From the NCBI GenBank assembly GCA_943370385.1, contig CALRQT020000002.1:231331-295330 (forward strand): DNA of 64,000 nt, given 5' to 3'. The DNA comes from BAIKAL-G1 sp943370385 (GTDB taxonomy: Bacteria > Cyanobacteriota > Cyanobacteriia > PCC-6307 > Cyanobiaceae). Each line of letters starts with the position of its first letter. Position 1 is the first letter of the stretch. Below the pieces are notes generated by a model, which saw only the letters and a list, made by a program, of their open reading frames with translations, was not told the DNA's origin and did not search any database. This document shows positions 58,078 to 64,000 of this stretch, one piece after another. Made by a program: the position numbers and the translations under genes.

Positions 58078-59619
58078 ATGGCCGCTCCGGCTCCCGCCCA
58101 CCAGCGCCTGCGCGACCACCTGCACCACACCCGGCTCCTGGGTTCGATCAGTAGCGCCCTCTACTACGACCAGAACACCGTGATGCCCCCGGCCGGGGCC
58201 CCCTGGCGCGGCGACCAGCTCGCCCTGCTGGCCAAACAACTGCACGAGCGCCAAAGCAGCGCCGCCTACGCCGACCTGCTGGCCGAAGCCGAAGCCGAGC
58301 TGGATGGGGCCTCGGCCCCTGAGGCGGTGCACAACCTGCAATTGCTGCGCCAGGAGCTCAGGCGCCAACAGGCCCTCGATCCAGAGCTGGTCGCCGCGCT
58401 CGCCCAGGCCCAGTCCAGCGGCAATGCCCTTTGGCAGGCCGCCCGGCGCCAGAACGATTTCGCCAGTTTCGCCCCGGCCTTAGAGCGGCTGATCCAGTTG
58501 CGGCGCCAGCAGGCGTCCCAGTTGGCCAGCGCTGAGCCGGTGCAGCGCAGCCCCTGGGAAATCCTGGCCCAGCCCTACGAGCCAGCCATCAGCAAAACCC
58601 GACTGGAGGATCTCTTCACTCCCCTGAAGGCCGAGTTGCCGGCCCTGCTGGAGCAGGTGAGGGCCACCAGCACCCCCCAACCCGCAACCATCGATCTGCC
58701 CGAGGCCCTACAGGAGCAGCTCTGCGGCGAACTCCTCGACAGTTGGGGCTACGACCCGGCGCGCTGCCAGCGTTCTCGCTCGGCGCACCCCTTCTCCTGC
58801 ACCGTTGGTCCCCAGGACTTCCGCATCACCACCCGGGTGGTGCCGGGGCAGCCCTTCTCCGCTTTCCTGGCCACGGCCCATGAATGGGGCCACTCCCTCT
58901 ATGAGCAGGGCCTGCCCCGGAGCGGCGATCACTATTTCCCCTGGCCCCTGGGGGAGGCCACCTCGATGGGGGTGCATGAAAGCCAATCGCTGTTCTGGGA
59001 ATGCCGGGTGGCCCGGGGCGAGGCCTTTGCCGGCCGTTGGTATCCGCGCTTCCGCTCCGGCCTGGCGGACGATCCCTGGGGTGAGCCCCAGCGCTTTTGG
59101 CGCGCCCTCAATCCGCTCCAGCCGGGCCTGATCCGGGTGGAGGCCGATGAATTGAGCTACTGCCTCCATATCGTGCTGCGCTACGAGTTGGAACTGGCCC
59201 TGATCGAAGGCGATCTGCCGGTGGCCGATCTTCCAGGGGAATGGAACCGCCGCATGCAGTCGCTCCTCGGCCTGGAGCCTCCTAACGATCGCGAAGGCTG
59301 CCTCCAGGACATCCACTGGGCCGAAGCTCAATGTATGGGGACATACTGTTCGTGGGACGTACACAGAGGGCTCGGTGCGGGCGCTGTCAGCGGATATCGC
59401 GGATCTGCTCACCCCAGAGGCCATGCGCCGTCTGTTGGGGGGCAGCCTGCTCCGCGTCGGATACTTGCGGGTCTCGACCTCGTCCGGGGAGCAGCTCTCT
59501 GCCCTCGACGCTCAAGGGGTACGAGTCAAGGCAGAAATCTGCGACATGGTGCTCACCGACGTCGAGACCGGTCGGAATCCCCTCAGGGCTCAGTACCAGA
59601 CGCTTCGGCAGCTGATTGA
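58078..59619 (+). pseudogene. M32 metallocarboxypeptidase (Taq type), 3' end removed by an integrated element
   Basis: From ATG 58078 the product matches the M32 family: LGSISSALYYDQNTVMPPAG, the zinc motif HEWGH (268-272) in ATAHEWGHSLYEQGLP, HESQSLFWE (300-308) with the third ligand, FWRALNPLQPGLIRVEADEL and LQDIHWAE. M32 enzymes (about 500 residues) remove C-terminal residues from peptides using a divalent metal. After LQDIHWAE, near 59330 (residue about 418), the family continues with a Gly-rich FGYFPTY-type stretch and about 80 more residues. Here the frame runs into unrelated sequence of the recombinase region until 59619, adding about 97 foreign residues. All catalytic residues remain, but the C-terminal helices are missing, so the product is probably unstable unless the element excises. 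Confidence 0.75.
59328..59365. other. Candidate attL attachment site
   Basis: The base stretch straddling the end of M32 homology contains GTATG-GGGA-CATAC (59335-59348) and then TGGGACGTACAC (59355-59366), two related T-GGGAC-TAC half-repeats. Serine-recombinase att sites are about 40-50 bp with imperfect symmetry around a 2-bp core. The position fits, but the core cannot be fixed without the right end. Confidence 0.35.
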
Positions 59620-60724
59620 TGCGGGCGTGGTGGCGGAGGTCGTCGCCACCCAGTTCTCACGCCTCGGTCGGGACTCCCGGGAGTCCGACGACTTCGTCAA
59701 GCTCTGCGATGCCAAGGGCGTGACCTGCCGCACCCTTGACGACGGCATCCTCACGATGGCGACGCCGGAGGACCTCCTGCTCACCCGCCTCAAAGGCAGC
59801 CTCAGTGAAGGGGAATCCATGCGGCTCTCTCGGCGGGTGCGCAGCGGATTGGAGGCAGGCCGGGCCATGGGCAAGCCAATGCGCAAGCCCTGCTGGGGCT
59901 ACCGCCTGTCGAGTGACCGCAAGCGGTTGGAACCCGATCCCGTGGAGTTCCCCCGCGCCCAGCGGTTTCTGGCACTGCTGCGCTCTCTCAACTGGCGCAT
60001 GTCAACGGCCGTCAGGGAGTTTGAGGAACCCACCCCACTGAGCAGCTGCAGAGCTGTACGCAGCTGGCTGCTCAATCCCACCATCCGCGGTGGGATCGCC
60101 TACCACCAGAAACCCAACCACCGCTTTGAGAAGGTCCTCTGGGATCGCCATGAGCCCTTGCTCTCCCATGGTGAATTTGCGGAGTTTGAGCGCATCGCTG
60201 AACTGAACCGGACGATGTGGGGGCACAACGTCCAGGTCAAACCCCGCCTCCTCACAGGTCTGTGTGTCTGCGATGAATGCGGCAGCCGCCTGGCCTATGT
60301 CGCTGGTCGAACCATTGCCAGCGTCAAGTGCAAAGGAACGCGTTGCAGCCAGCTCTACCGCTCCACTCGGGAAGAAGTGATCGTCAAGTACGCGGTCAAG
60401 GAGATCACCAGCAGGGCAGCGCAGACCTTGGCTGCCTCCGTTAGCCATGACGAACCGCCTGAGGCTTCTGAACTCAGGCATCAGATCGCCTCCCTGCAAG
60501 CTCTTGGGGATCCCGATCTGGCCGATGTGATCGCAGCCAAGAAAGTCAGGCTGGAGTCCGTTCTGCAGATTCCCCGGGTCGATGTCGAGATCGCCCAGAA
60601 GGTCGCTGACCCGCGCTGGCATGACCTGGCGACTTACGAGGAGATGCAGACGCTGTTGCACCAGCTCGTTGACGAGATTGTGATTTCCAAACAGGTTCCT
60701 GTGGCCATATCCCTGAGGATTTAG
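59375..60724 (+). CDS. Large serine site-specific recombinase (XisF/phage integrase type)
   Basis: 449 residues from GTG 59375; ATG 59423 is an equally possible start. The N-terminal resolvase domain has LRVGYLRVSTSSGEQLSALD, with the nucleophile Ser in RVS, and EVVATQFSRLGRDSRESDDF with the conserved Arg residues. The recombinase domain follows (PCWGYRLSSDRKRLEPDPVE, VRSWLLNPTIRGGIAYHQKP), then a zinc ribbon (TGLCVCDECGSRL, then CKGTRCSQLYR) and a C-terminal coiled region. This is the architecture of large serine integrases and of cyanobacterial XisF, which excises the fdxN element. It presumably inserts and removes the element from the M32 gene. Its 5' end overlaps the residual M32 frame. 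Confidence 0.88.
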   Translation: MRALSADIADLLTPEAMRRLLGGSLLRVGYLRVSTSSGEQLSALDAQGVRVKAEICDMVLTDVETGRNPLRAQYQTLRQLIDAGVVAEVVATQFSRLGRDSRESDDFVKLCDAKGVTCRTLDDGILTMATPEDLLLTRLKGSLSEGESMRLSRRVRSGLEAGRAMGKPMRKPCWGYRLSSDRKRLEPDPVEFPRAQRFLALLRSLNWRMSTAVREFEEPTPLSSCRAVRSWLLNPTIRGGIAYHQKPNHRFEKVLWDRHEPLLSHGEFAEFERIAELNRTMWGHNVQVKPRLLTGLCVCDECGSRLAYVAGRTIASVKCKGTRCSQLYRSTREEVIVKYAVKEITSRAAQTLAASVSHDEPPEASELRHQIASLQALGDPDLADVIAAKKVRLESVLQIPRVDVEIAQKVADPRWHDLATYEEMQTLLHQLVDEIVISKQVPVAISLRI

Positions 60725-60896
60725 CGGCGTCATACCGCTGAGTGATGGCCAGCACCACATCAGCCAGCCTGAGCCTTGGCCGGTGCTCTCGATCTGATGA
60801 GTCAGTCACGATGGCCCTGGCGGGTATAACAGCGATCCAGTGGCCAAGTCCCGAAGGTCACAGTTGTTCCGCTGCTTCAGGACTCGGCCCCATGGC

Positions 60897-61550
60897 TCAG
60901 AAAGGCACCTCCTCATCGGCGAACTCATCGCCGTAGTCCTCCCCATCGGCCAGCGGAATCGCCCGCTGCTGGCGGGCGGCGGCTTCATCGGAGCGGTAAG
61001 CCTGCTCCGCCGCCTCGATCCAGGCGGGATCGGTGCCCTCCCGGATGCTCAGCGGGCCGTAGAAGCCGATCGTGACGTTGCGCGGCACCGCATCGGCGGC
61101 TGCCTGGTCTTCGATCTTGGGGCCCTTGGGGTTGCCGTCCTGGTCGTACTGCTGGGCCCAGCGGGTCTCCAGCACCAGCACGTCCCCCACGTTCAGCCGT
61201 CCGTGGCGATGCTGACGCCGCGCCTCGATCCACTCACCAAAGCCCTTGGCCTTGAGGATCAGTCGCACCCGATCCCCCGGTGCTGGCACCCCGCCCTCGT
61301 CGCCGATGCGGGCCTCCATCGTCGTGCCGGGCATGGCAATCGCATGGACCACCATCTCCTGCTTGACCTTGGGCCGGCCCTGACGGTCGGTGCCGTTGGG
61401 GATCGGCTCCATCGCTCCGCTGCTGAGGTTCTTGCGCAACCGATCGCGCTGCTCGGGCCGCACGATCGCCAGGTAGGCCACCTCAGCGAGGCGCTGTTGA
61501 CGGATCACCGGCGCAGCGCTGCGGCTGCCGTCGTTGAGTTCAATCGCCAT
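60897..61550 (-). CDS. Element protein with SSB-like acidic C-terminal tip
   Basis: A 217-residue protein, last gene of the element operon; its start overlaps the preceding gene by 11 bases. The middle is beta-rich: KQEMVVHAIAMPGTTMEARI, PGDRVRLILKAKGFGEWIEA, LNVGDVLVLETRWAQQYDQD and VPRNVTIGFYGPLSIREG. This could be an OB-like barrel, although I do not recognise a family. The last residues, GDEFADEEVPF, copy the acidic tip of single-stranded DNA-binding proteins (consensus DDDIPF) that recruits partners. With an ERF-like gene in the same operon, a role in single-strand handling during element replication or recombination is plausible. The domain assignment is inference. Confidence 0.5.
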   Translation of the reverse strand: MAIELNDGSRSAAPVIRQQRLAEVAYLAIVRPEQRDRLRKNLSSGAMEPIPNGTDRQGRPKVKQEMVVHAIAMPGTTMEARIGDEGGVPAPGDRVRLILKAKGFGEWIEARRQHRHGRLNVGDVLVLETRWAQQYDQDGNPKGPKIEDQAAADAVPRNVTIGFYGPLSIREGTDPAWIEAAEQAYRSDEAAARQQRAIPLADGEDYGDEFADEEVPF

Positions 61551-61791
61551 GGGACTTGCTCGAAAGAGTGGACGGGGAAGAGGACAGGGGAAGCAGGGGC
61601 TCCAAGCCGGCGCCCAGCCGCAACAGGTGATGGGCGGCGCCGGAGAGACTCAGCTGGTGCTCGGCCGACAGCTGCCGCACCTGCCGGTAGACATCGCTGT
61701 GCACGCAGACGCACAGGTAGTGGCGGCCGTGCTGTGACCTCGGCTGGGGTCGCGCATAGCTGCGGCCGCTGGCAGCTCTGGTCTCAGCCAT
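61540..61791 (-). CDS. Small ribbon-helix-helix protein (CopG/Arc-like)
   Basis: An 83-residue product from ATG 61791, overlapping the upstream gene by 8 bases and the downstream gene by 11. After a basic, disordered N-terminus it reads HYLCVCVHSDVYRQVRQLSA, then EHQLSLSGAAHHLLRLGAGL: a beta-strand, a helix, a turn containing S-x-S, and a second helix ending in LLRLGAG. This is the ribbon-helix-helix pattern found in plasmid copy-control, partition and antitoxin regulators. The C-terminal 20 residues are Ser/Pro-rich. No toxin-like partner is evident. Confidence 0.5.
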   Translation of the reverse strand: MAETRAASGRSYARPQPRSQHGRHYLCVCVHSDVYRQVRQLSAEHQLSLSGAAHHLLRLGAGLEPLLPLSSSPSTLSSKSHGD

Positions 61792-62068
61792 GACCAGGCC
61801 AGCTCGCGCAACGTGGCTTTGGCTGCACCGTGAAGCGCGCCTCCACCAGCTGCAGGCGTTCCGCCGGCGGCAGCCGGTCTGCCAGACGCCGCACCAGCTG
61901 GGCAGCGCGTTGGGGCCATTGGCAACTCCAGGCCCGCTCGGGATTACTGGTCCACAGAACGCGCCCCTCCGCCAGGTCGGCGAGATAGCGGCCATCGCCA
62001 CGGTGTTGCAGCAGCCAGCGACGACGGCAAAAGCCAGTTGCCACAGAAGGAGTAGCCGAACCAGTCAT
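61784..62068 (-). CDS. Element hypothetical protein
   Basis: 94 residues from the ATG at 62068, which overlaps the stop of the upstream gene (ATGA). The core reads WLLQHRGDGRYLADLAEGRV, LWTSNPERAWSCQWPQRAAQ and LVRRLADRLPPAERLQLVEA. It is Trp/Arg-rich and resembles small cyanobacterial plasmid-borne proteins with a G-x-YL...V-W-T...A-x pattern, whose function I do not know. Tight overlaps on both sides support expression as part of the element operon. Confidence 0.5.
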   Translation of the reverse strand: MTGSATPSVATGFCRRRWLLQHRGDGRYLADLAEGRVLWTSNPERAWSCQWPQRAAQLVRRLADRLPPAERLQLVEARFTVQPKPRCASWPGHG

Positions 62069-62838
62069 GGCTGCCCCCCCGCCAGCTCGCGCTCGAACAC
62101 GTCGATGAAGTCCTTGTGGCGTCGCTGGGAGATGCGGTCCTTGATCGTCCGCACCTCCCGGGGCACCTGGAAGTGGTGGCGGAACTCGATCGTGAACCGC
62201 TTGCGCGCCTCCTGAGGCATCGCCCCGAGGAACTTGTGCAGGGTGGCAATCTCCTCGTCCGACAAGGGCTCCAGGCCGGAGTCGCCGGCTTCGGGCCCAC
62301 CTGGAACGCCGGTGTCCCACTCGTCGTCTGCGGCCTCAGGGTCGTCCGCAGCGGGGGCGGCTGCGCCAGTGGCCGTTAAGGTCGCGCCCGTGGCACTTGG
62401 CTCCAGCGGCTGCGACTGTTTCGGCTCGATAGTCCGAGGAGAGTTGCCGACAGGAATGCCCAGCAGGCCCGCCAACAGGGAAGCGGTGAGCGCATGCCAG
62501 GTCGCACTGCCCTCCTGGGGCGCCTGGGCTTCGCTGAACTCCTCGGCGCCGCCGCGGTGCCGCAGGGTCACCCGCAGCACCTCGTGCTCCTCGTTGATCA
62601 GCTTCTGGGCGCTGAACGAGAAGCCCAGGGCAAAGGCCGGCGCCGCCGCCTGAACAACCTCCTGCATGGAGGTGTCGGCGATGGTGGCCATCTGGGACTG
62701 GAACTGGGCCAGGCCCTCGGCCCACTGGGCGCGGGCCTGCTCACGGCTCTGCAACAGGGCCTGGTTGAGATCAAAGGCGGCGGTGGGACCTGGCGTCGGC
62801 TCCATCCGCCCGCAAGGGGTGGTGGTCATCGAAGGCAC
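62065..62838 (-). CDS. ERF-like single-strand annealing protein (tentative)
   Basis: 257 residues from GTG 62838; ATG 62829 is an alternative. Residues about 50-130 resemble the ERF family core: ALGFSFSAQKLI, EVLRVTLRHRGG and TWHALTASLLAGLLGIPVGN, matching the family's G-hydrophobic stretch, T-L-x-H-x-x-G and the helix ending in A-x-LLGI. Then comes an Ala/Pro/acidic linker and a C-terminal helical region (EARKRFTIEFRHHFQVPREV). ERF proteins anneal homologous single strands in phage and plasmid recombination. Some ERF positions are not evident, so confidence is limited. The gene lies 31 bases downstream of one TTAGC-N5-GCTAA site and is translationally coupled to the next gene. Confidence 0.4.
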   Translation of the reverse strand: MPSMTTTPCGRMEPTPGPTAAFDLNQALLQSREQARAQWAEGLAQFQSQMATIADTSMQEVVQAAAPAFALGFSFSAQKLINEEHEVLRVTLRHRGGAEEFSEAQAPQEGSATWHALTASLLAGLLGIPVGNSPRTIEPKQSQPLEPSATGATLTATGAAAPAADDPEAADDEWDTGVPGGPEAGDSGLEPLSDEEIATLHKFLGAMPQEARKRFTIEFRHHFQVPREVRTIKDRISQRRHKDFIDVFERELAGGQP

Positions 62839-62868
62839 TGCGGGACCGGCGCCCGCTCGCCTCGGATA

Positions 62869-62883
62869 TTAGCGGCTCGCTAA
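62869..62883. promoter_or_regulatory. Palindromic operator TTAGC-N5-GCTAA, copy 1
   Basis: Perfect 5-base arms with spacer GGCTC, ending 31 bases before the start of the ERF-like gene. Extended symmetry (GGAT left, ATCC right, offset by one base) lengthens the dyad. The same palindrome occurs before the XRE gene, which makes both likely binding sites of that regulator. Confidence 0.6.
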
Positions 62884-62955
62884 TCCGAATCTGTAGCTTG
62901 CGCAACGCAAGACATGGCGTACTCCGAACCTGTCCGGGAGGTGTTCGTGTCTGCC

Positions 62956-63639
62956 TCAGCTGGCGCCCGACTTGGTGGACCATTCCTCCAGCCAGCGCTG
63001 CGGCAGCCATGCTTCTCCGTCCCACATGCCCTGCAGCTGCTCGGCGGAGTACGGCTCAAAGCCGGCCAGCATCGCCTGAAAAGCCTGCCGCTGCTTGACT
63101 GGCGCTGCCTTGGAGGCGGAACTCAGGGCCTCCATCACGCCGATGCCGTGCTGCTTGGCGGTCTGCGCCAGCTGGCCGCGCCACTGCTCGCTCAGCTTCG
63201 CTGCTTCTGCGGCATCGACCTCGGGCTGGGCCGGCACGGCAGGCGCCTGGTAGGCGCTCGGCACCGGCAACAGCCCCAGGTGACAGCTCCAGAACTCTGC
63301 TGGCCCCCACACCCGCTGCTCGTCATCCACCAAGGGTTTGGCCTGGCTGATCAGATCCTTGAGGGCGCGGGTGCGCACGCCGCTGAAGTCTTTAGCGGCC
63401 AGTCGGCGGTTCACCTCCGCCAGGGCAAAGAAGCTCTCCGGGCGTGGCTTGGGCGCCTTGCCGTTTTCGAACACGCTCAAGGTGCTGGGCGCCATCACCT
63501 CAAAGCCGGCCTCCTTGGCCCACTTGTAGGCGGTGTACTGGGTCCAGTTGTTCAGCTCCCGCCAGCGCCTCAGCATCCGGCCGAACTCCTGACCGGCTTC
63601 CAGTTGCCTGGCCTCGATGTACCGGTACTCAGAGGACAT
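62956..63639 (-). CDS. XRE-family helix-turn-helix regulator of the element
   Basis: A 227-residue protein with ATG start. Residues 18-75 form an XRE-type helix-turn-helix: EFGRMLRRWRELNNWTQYTA, then TLSVFENGKAPKPRPESFFA, matching the Q...S-F-E-N-G-K recognition layout, with a longer insert between helices 2 and 3 than in lambda Cro-type proteins. The C-terminal 140 residues are helical, with WGPAEFWSCHLGLLP and MWDGEAWLPQRWLEEW, and may sense or dimerise. A TTAGC-N5-GCTAA palindrome lies 20 bases upstream and a second copy precedes the next gene, so it probably represses its own transcription and that of the downstream operon. Confidence 0.7.
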   Translation of the reverse strand: MSSEYRYIEARQLEAGQEFGRMLRRWRELNNWTQYTAYKWAKEAGFEVMAPSTLSVFENGKAPKPRPESFFALAEVNRRLAAKDFSGVRTRALKDLISQAKPLVDDEQRVWGPAEFWSCHLGLLPVPSAYQAPAVPAQPEVDAAEAAKLSEQWRGQLAQTAKQHGIGVMEALSSASKAAPVKQRQAFQAMLAGFEPYSAEQLQGMWDGEAWLPQRWLEEWSTKSGAS

Positions 63640-63658
63640 CAGGGCTGGATTCTGGCCA

Positions 63659-63673
63659 TTAGCGAAAGGCTAA
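63659..63673. promoter_or_regulatory. Palindromic operator TTAGC-N5-GCTAA, copy 2
   Basis: Perfect 5-base arms with spacer GAAAG, located 20 bases before the XRE start codon and overlapping the stop codon of the upstream gene. It is identical in both arms to copy 1, which is 790 bases away. Confidence 0.6.
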
Positions 63674-64000
63674 GGCTTCTGCCGCCGATTGGAATCGGCA
63701 GCACCGTGATACCAGCGGCCATGGGCCCTGGCCCGCTGTCGCCAATGCCGGCCCTTGCCGCGCCGAACCTCAGGCTCCACCAGGCCACAGAAAACGGCTT
63801 GATCAGGCGGGAACAGCGGCGCAGGCCAGCAGATGGCCTGCCGCAGCAACCGCTCCAGCTGCTGGCGCTGCTCCGGCTCCAGCAACGCCACGGGCTCGAC
63901 GATGCGGCTGTCCGGGCCAAGGGTCCAGTCGTCGCGTTGGCAGCCGTAGACCCAATCACGGCCGCCTGGCGCCTGCGCCCAGAGCAGCGCCCCAAGTTGG
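63670..64000 (-). CDS. Element hypothetical protein, 5' part outside the window
   Basis: An open frame from the right edge of the window to a TAG at 63670-63672, at least 109 residues. It includes WVYGCQRDDWTLGPDSRIVE, LLEPEQRQQLERLLRQAICW, PAPLFPPDQAVFCGLVEPEV and a basic tail (RRGKGRHWRQRARAHGRW). Composition and spacing (30 bases before XRE) suggest a real gene of the element. I do not recognise a family. Confidence 0.45.
   Translation of the reverse strand, partial: QLGALLWAQAPGGRDWVYGCQRDDWTLGPDSRIVEPVALLEPEQRQQLERLLRQAICWPAPLFPPDQAVFCGLVEPEVRRGKGRHWRQRARAHGRWYHGAADSNRRQKP

Larger units (their letters stand above)
59330..64000. mobile_element. Integrated element inserted in the M32 gene (left part only)
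   Basis: The left boundary is where homology to M32 stops (about 59330). Immediately inside is a large serine recombinase, then an opposite-strand set of tightly overlapping genes with phage/plasmid character: XRE regulator, ERF-like, unknown, ribbon-helix-helix and an SSB-tail protein. The right end, which should carry the missing 3' part of the M32 gene and attR, lies beyond the window. The size is therefore at least 4.7 kb. Confidence 0.65.

Noticed and set aside
60722..60739. AGCGG-N7-CCGCT hairpin at the end of the recombinase gene as a terminator
   Set aside because: A 5-bp stem overlapping the stop codon with no T-run is too weak to support.
1..64000. CRISPR arrays, rRNA, tRNA, tmRNA, RNase P RNA or transposase genes
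   Set aside because: I looked for spaced direct repeats, cloverleaf-type and conserved RNA core sequences and transposase motifs and recognised none.

Overview
The window looks like a chromosomal segment of a GC-rich unicellular picocyanobacterium (Cyanobium / freshwater-type Synechococcus). The evidence is a phycobilisome linker, a high-light-inducible (Hli) protein, an NdhF-NdhD-Cup CO2-uptake operon, a FutABC/IdiA-type iron transporter, a DevBCA exporter, an RpaB-like response regulator and several HIP1 octamers (GCGATCGC). I see no rRNA, tRNA or CRISPR array.

Layout. 0-3.1 kb: 5' end of a type II NADH dehydrogenase (minus strand), a small Nif11-domain protein and two overlapping FUSC-family membrane proteins. 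3.1-37 kb: a secretion locus. One uninterrupted minus-strand frame of about 9.9 thousand codons (29.6 kb) encodes a giant repeat protein with an N-terminal DUF4347 domain. Upstream of it are a structured, hairpin-rich leader, a small membrane ORF and an HlyD-type adaptor resembling the NHLM family. A TolC-like outer-membrane factor diverges from the adaptor. No ABC ATPase for this exporter lies in the window. The giant gene is visibly poorer in G+C than its flanks. 37-44 kb: a frameshifted LysR-like regulator, a pentameric ligand-gated ion channel homologue, an SMP-30-type lactonase with one in-frame nonsense codon, a small HExxH protein, an Hli protein, a CpcL-type membrane-anchored phycobilisome linker and an orphan response regulator. 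44-52.3 kb: devB-devC-devA with overlapping ends, a Crp/Fnr regulator, futC, then convergent futA-futB. 52.4-57.7 kb: a fasciclin-domain protein and the ndhF-ndhD-cup operon; the ndhF-ndhD spacer consists entirely of a 15-bp tandem repeat. 58-64 kb: an M32 carboxypeptidase gene cut near codon 418 by an integrated element that runs off the window.

The element carries a large serine recombinase at its left edge and, convergent to it, a compact operon: an XRE regulator, an ERF-like protein, an unknown, a ribbon-helix-helix protein and a protein with an SSB-like acidic C-terminus. Two copies of the palindrome TTAGC-N5-GCTAA sit just upstream of the XRE gene and of the next gene, and look like the operators of an element-encoded repressor. 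The best candidates for something undescribed are the giant-protein secretion locus with its structured leader, and this element with its operator pair and interrupted host gene.
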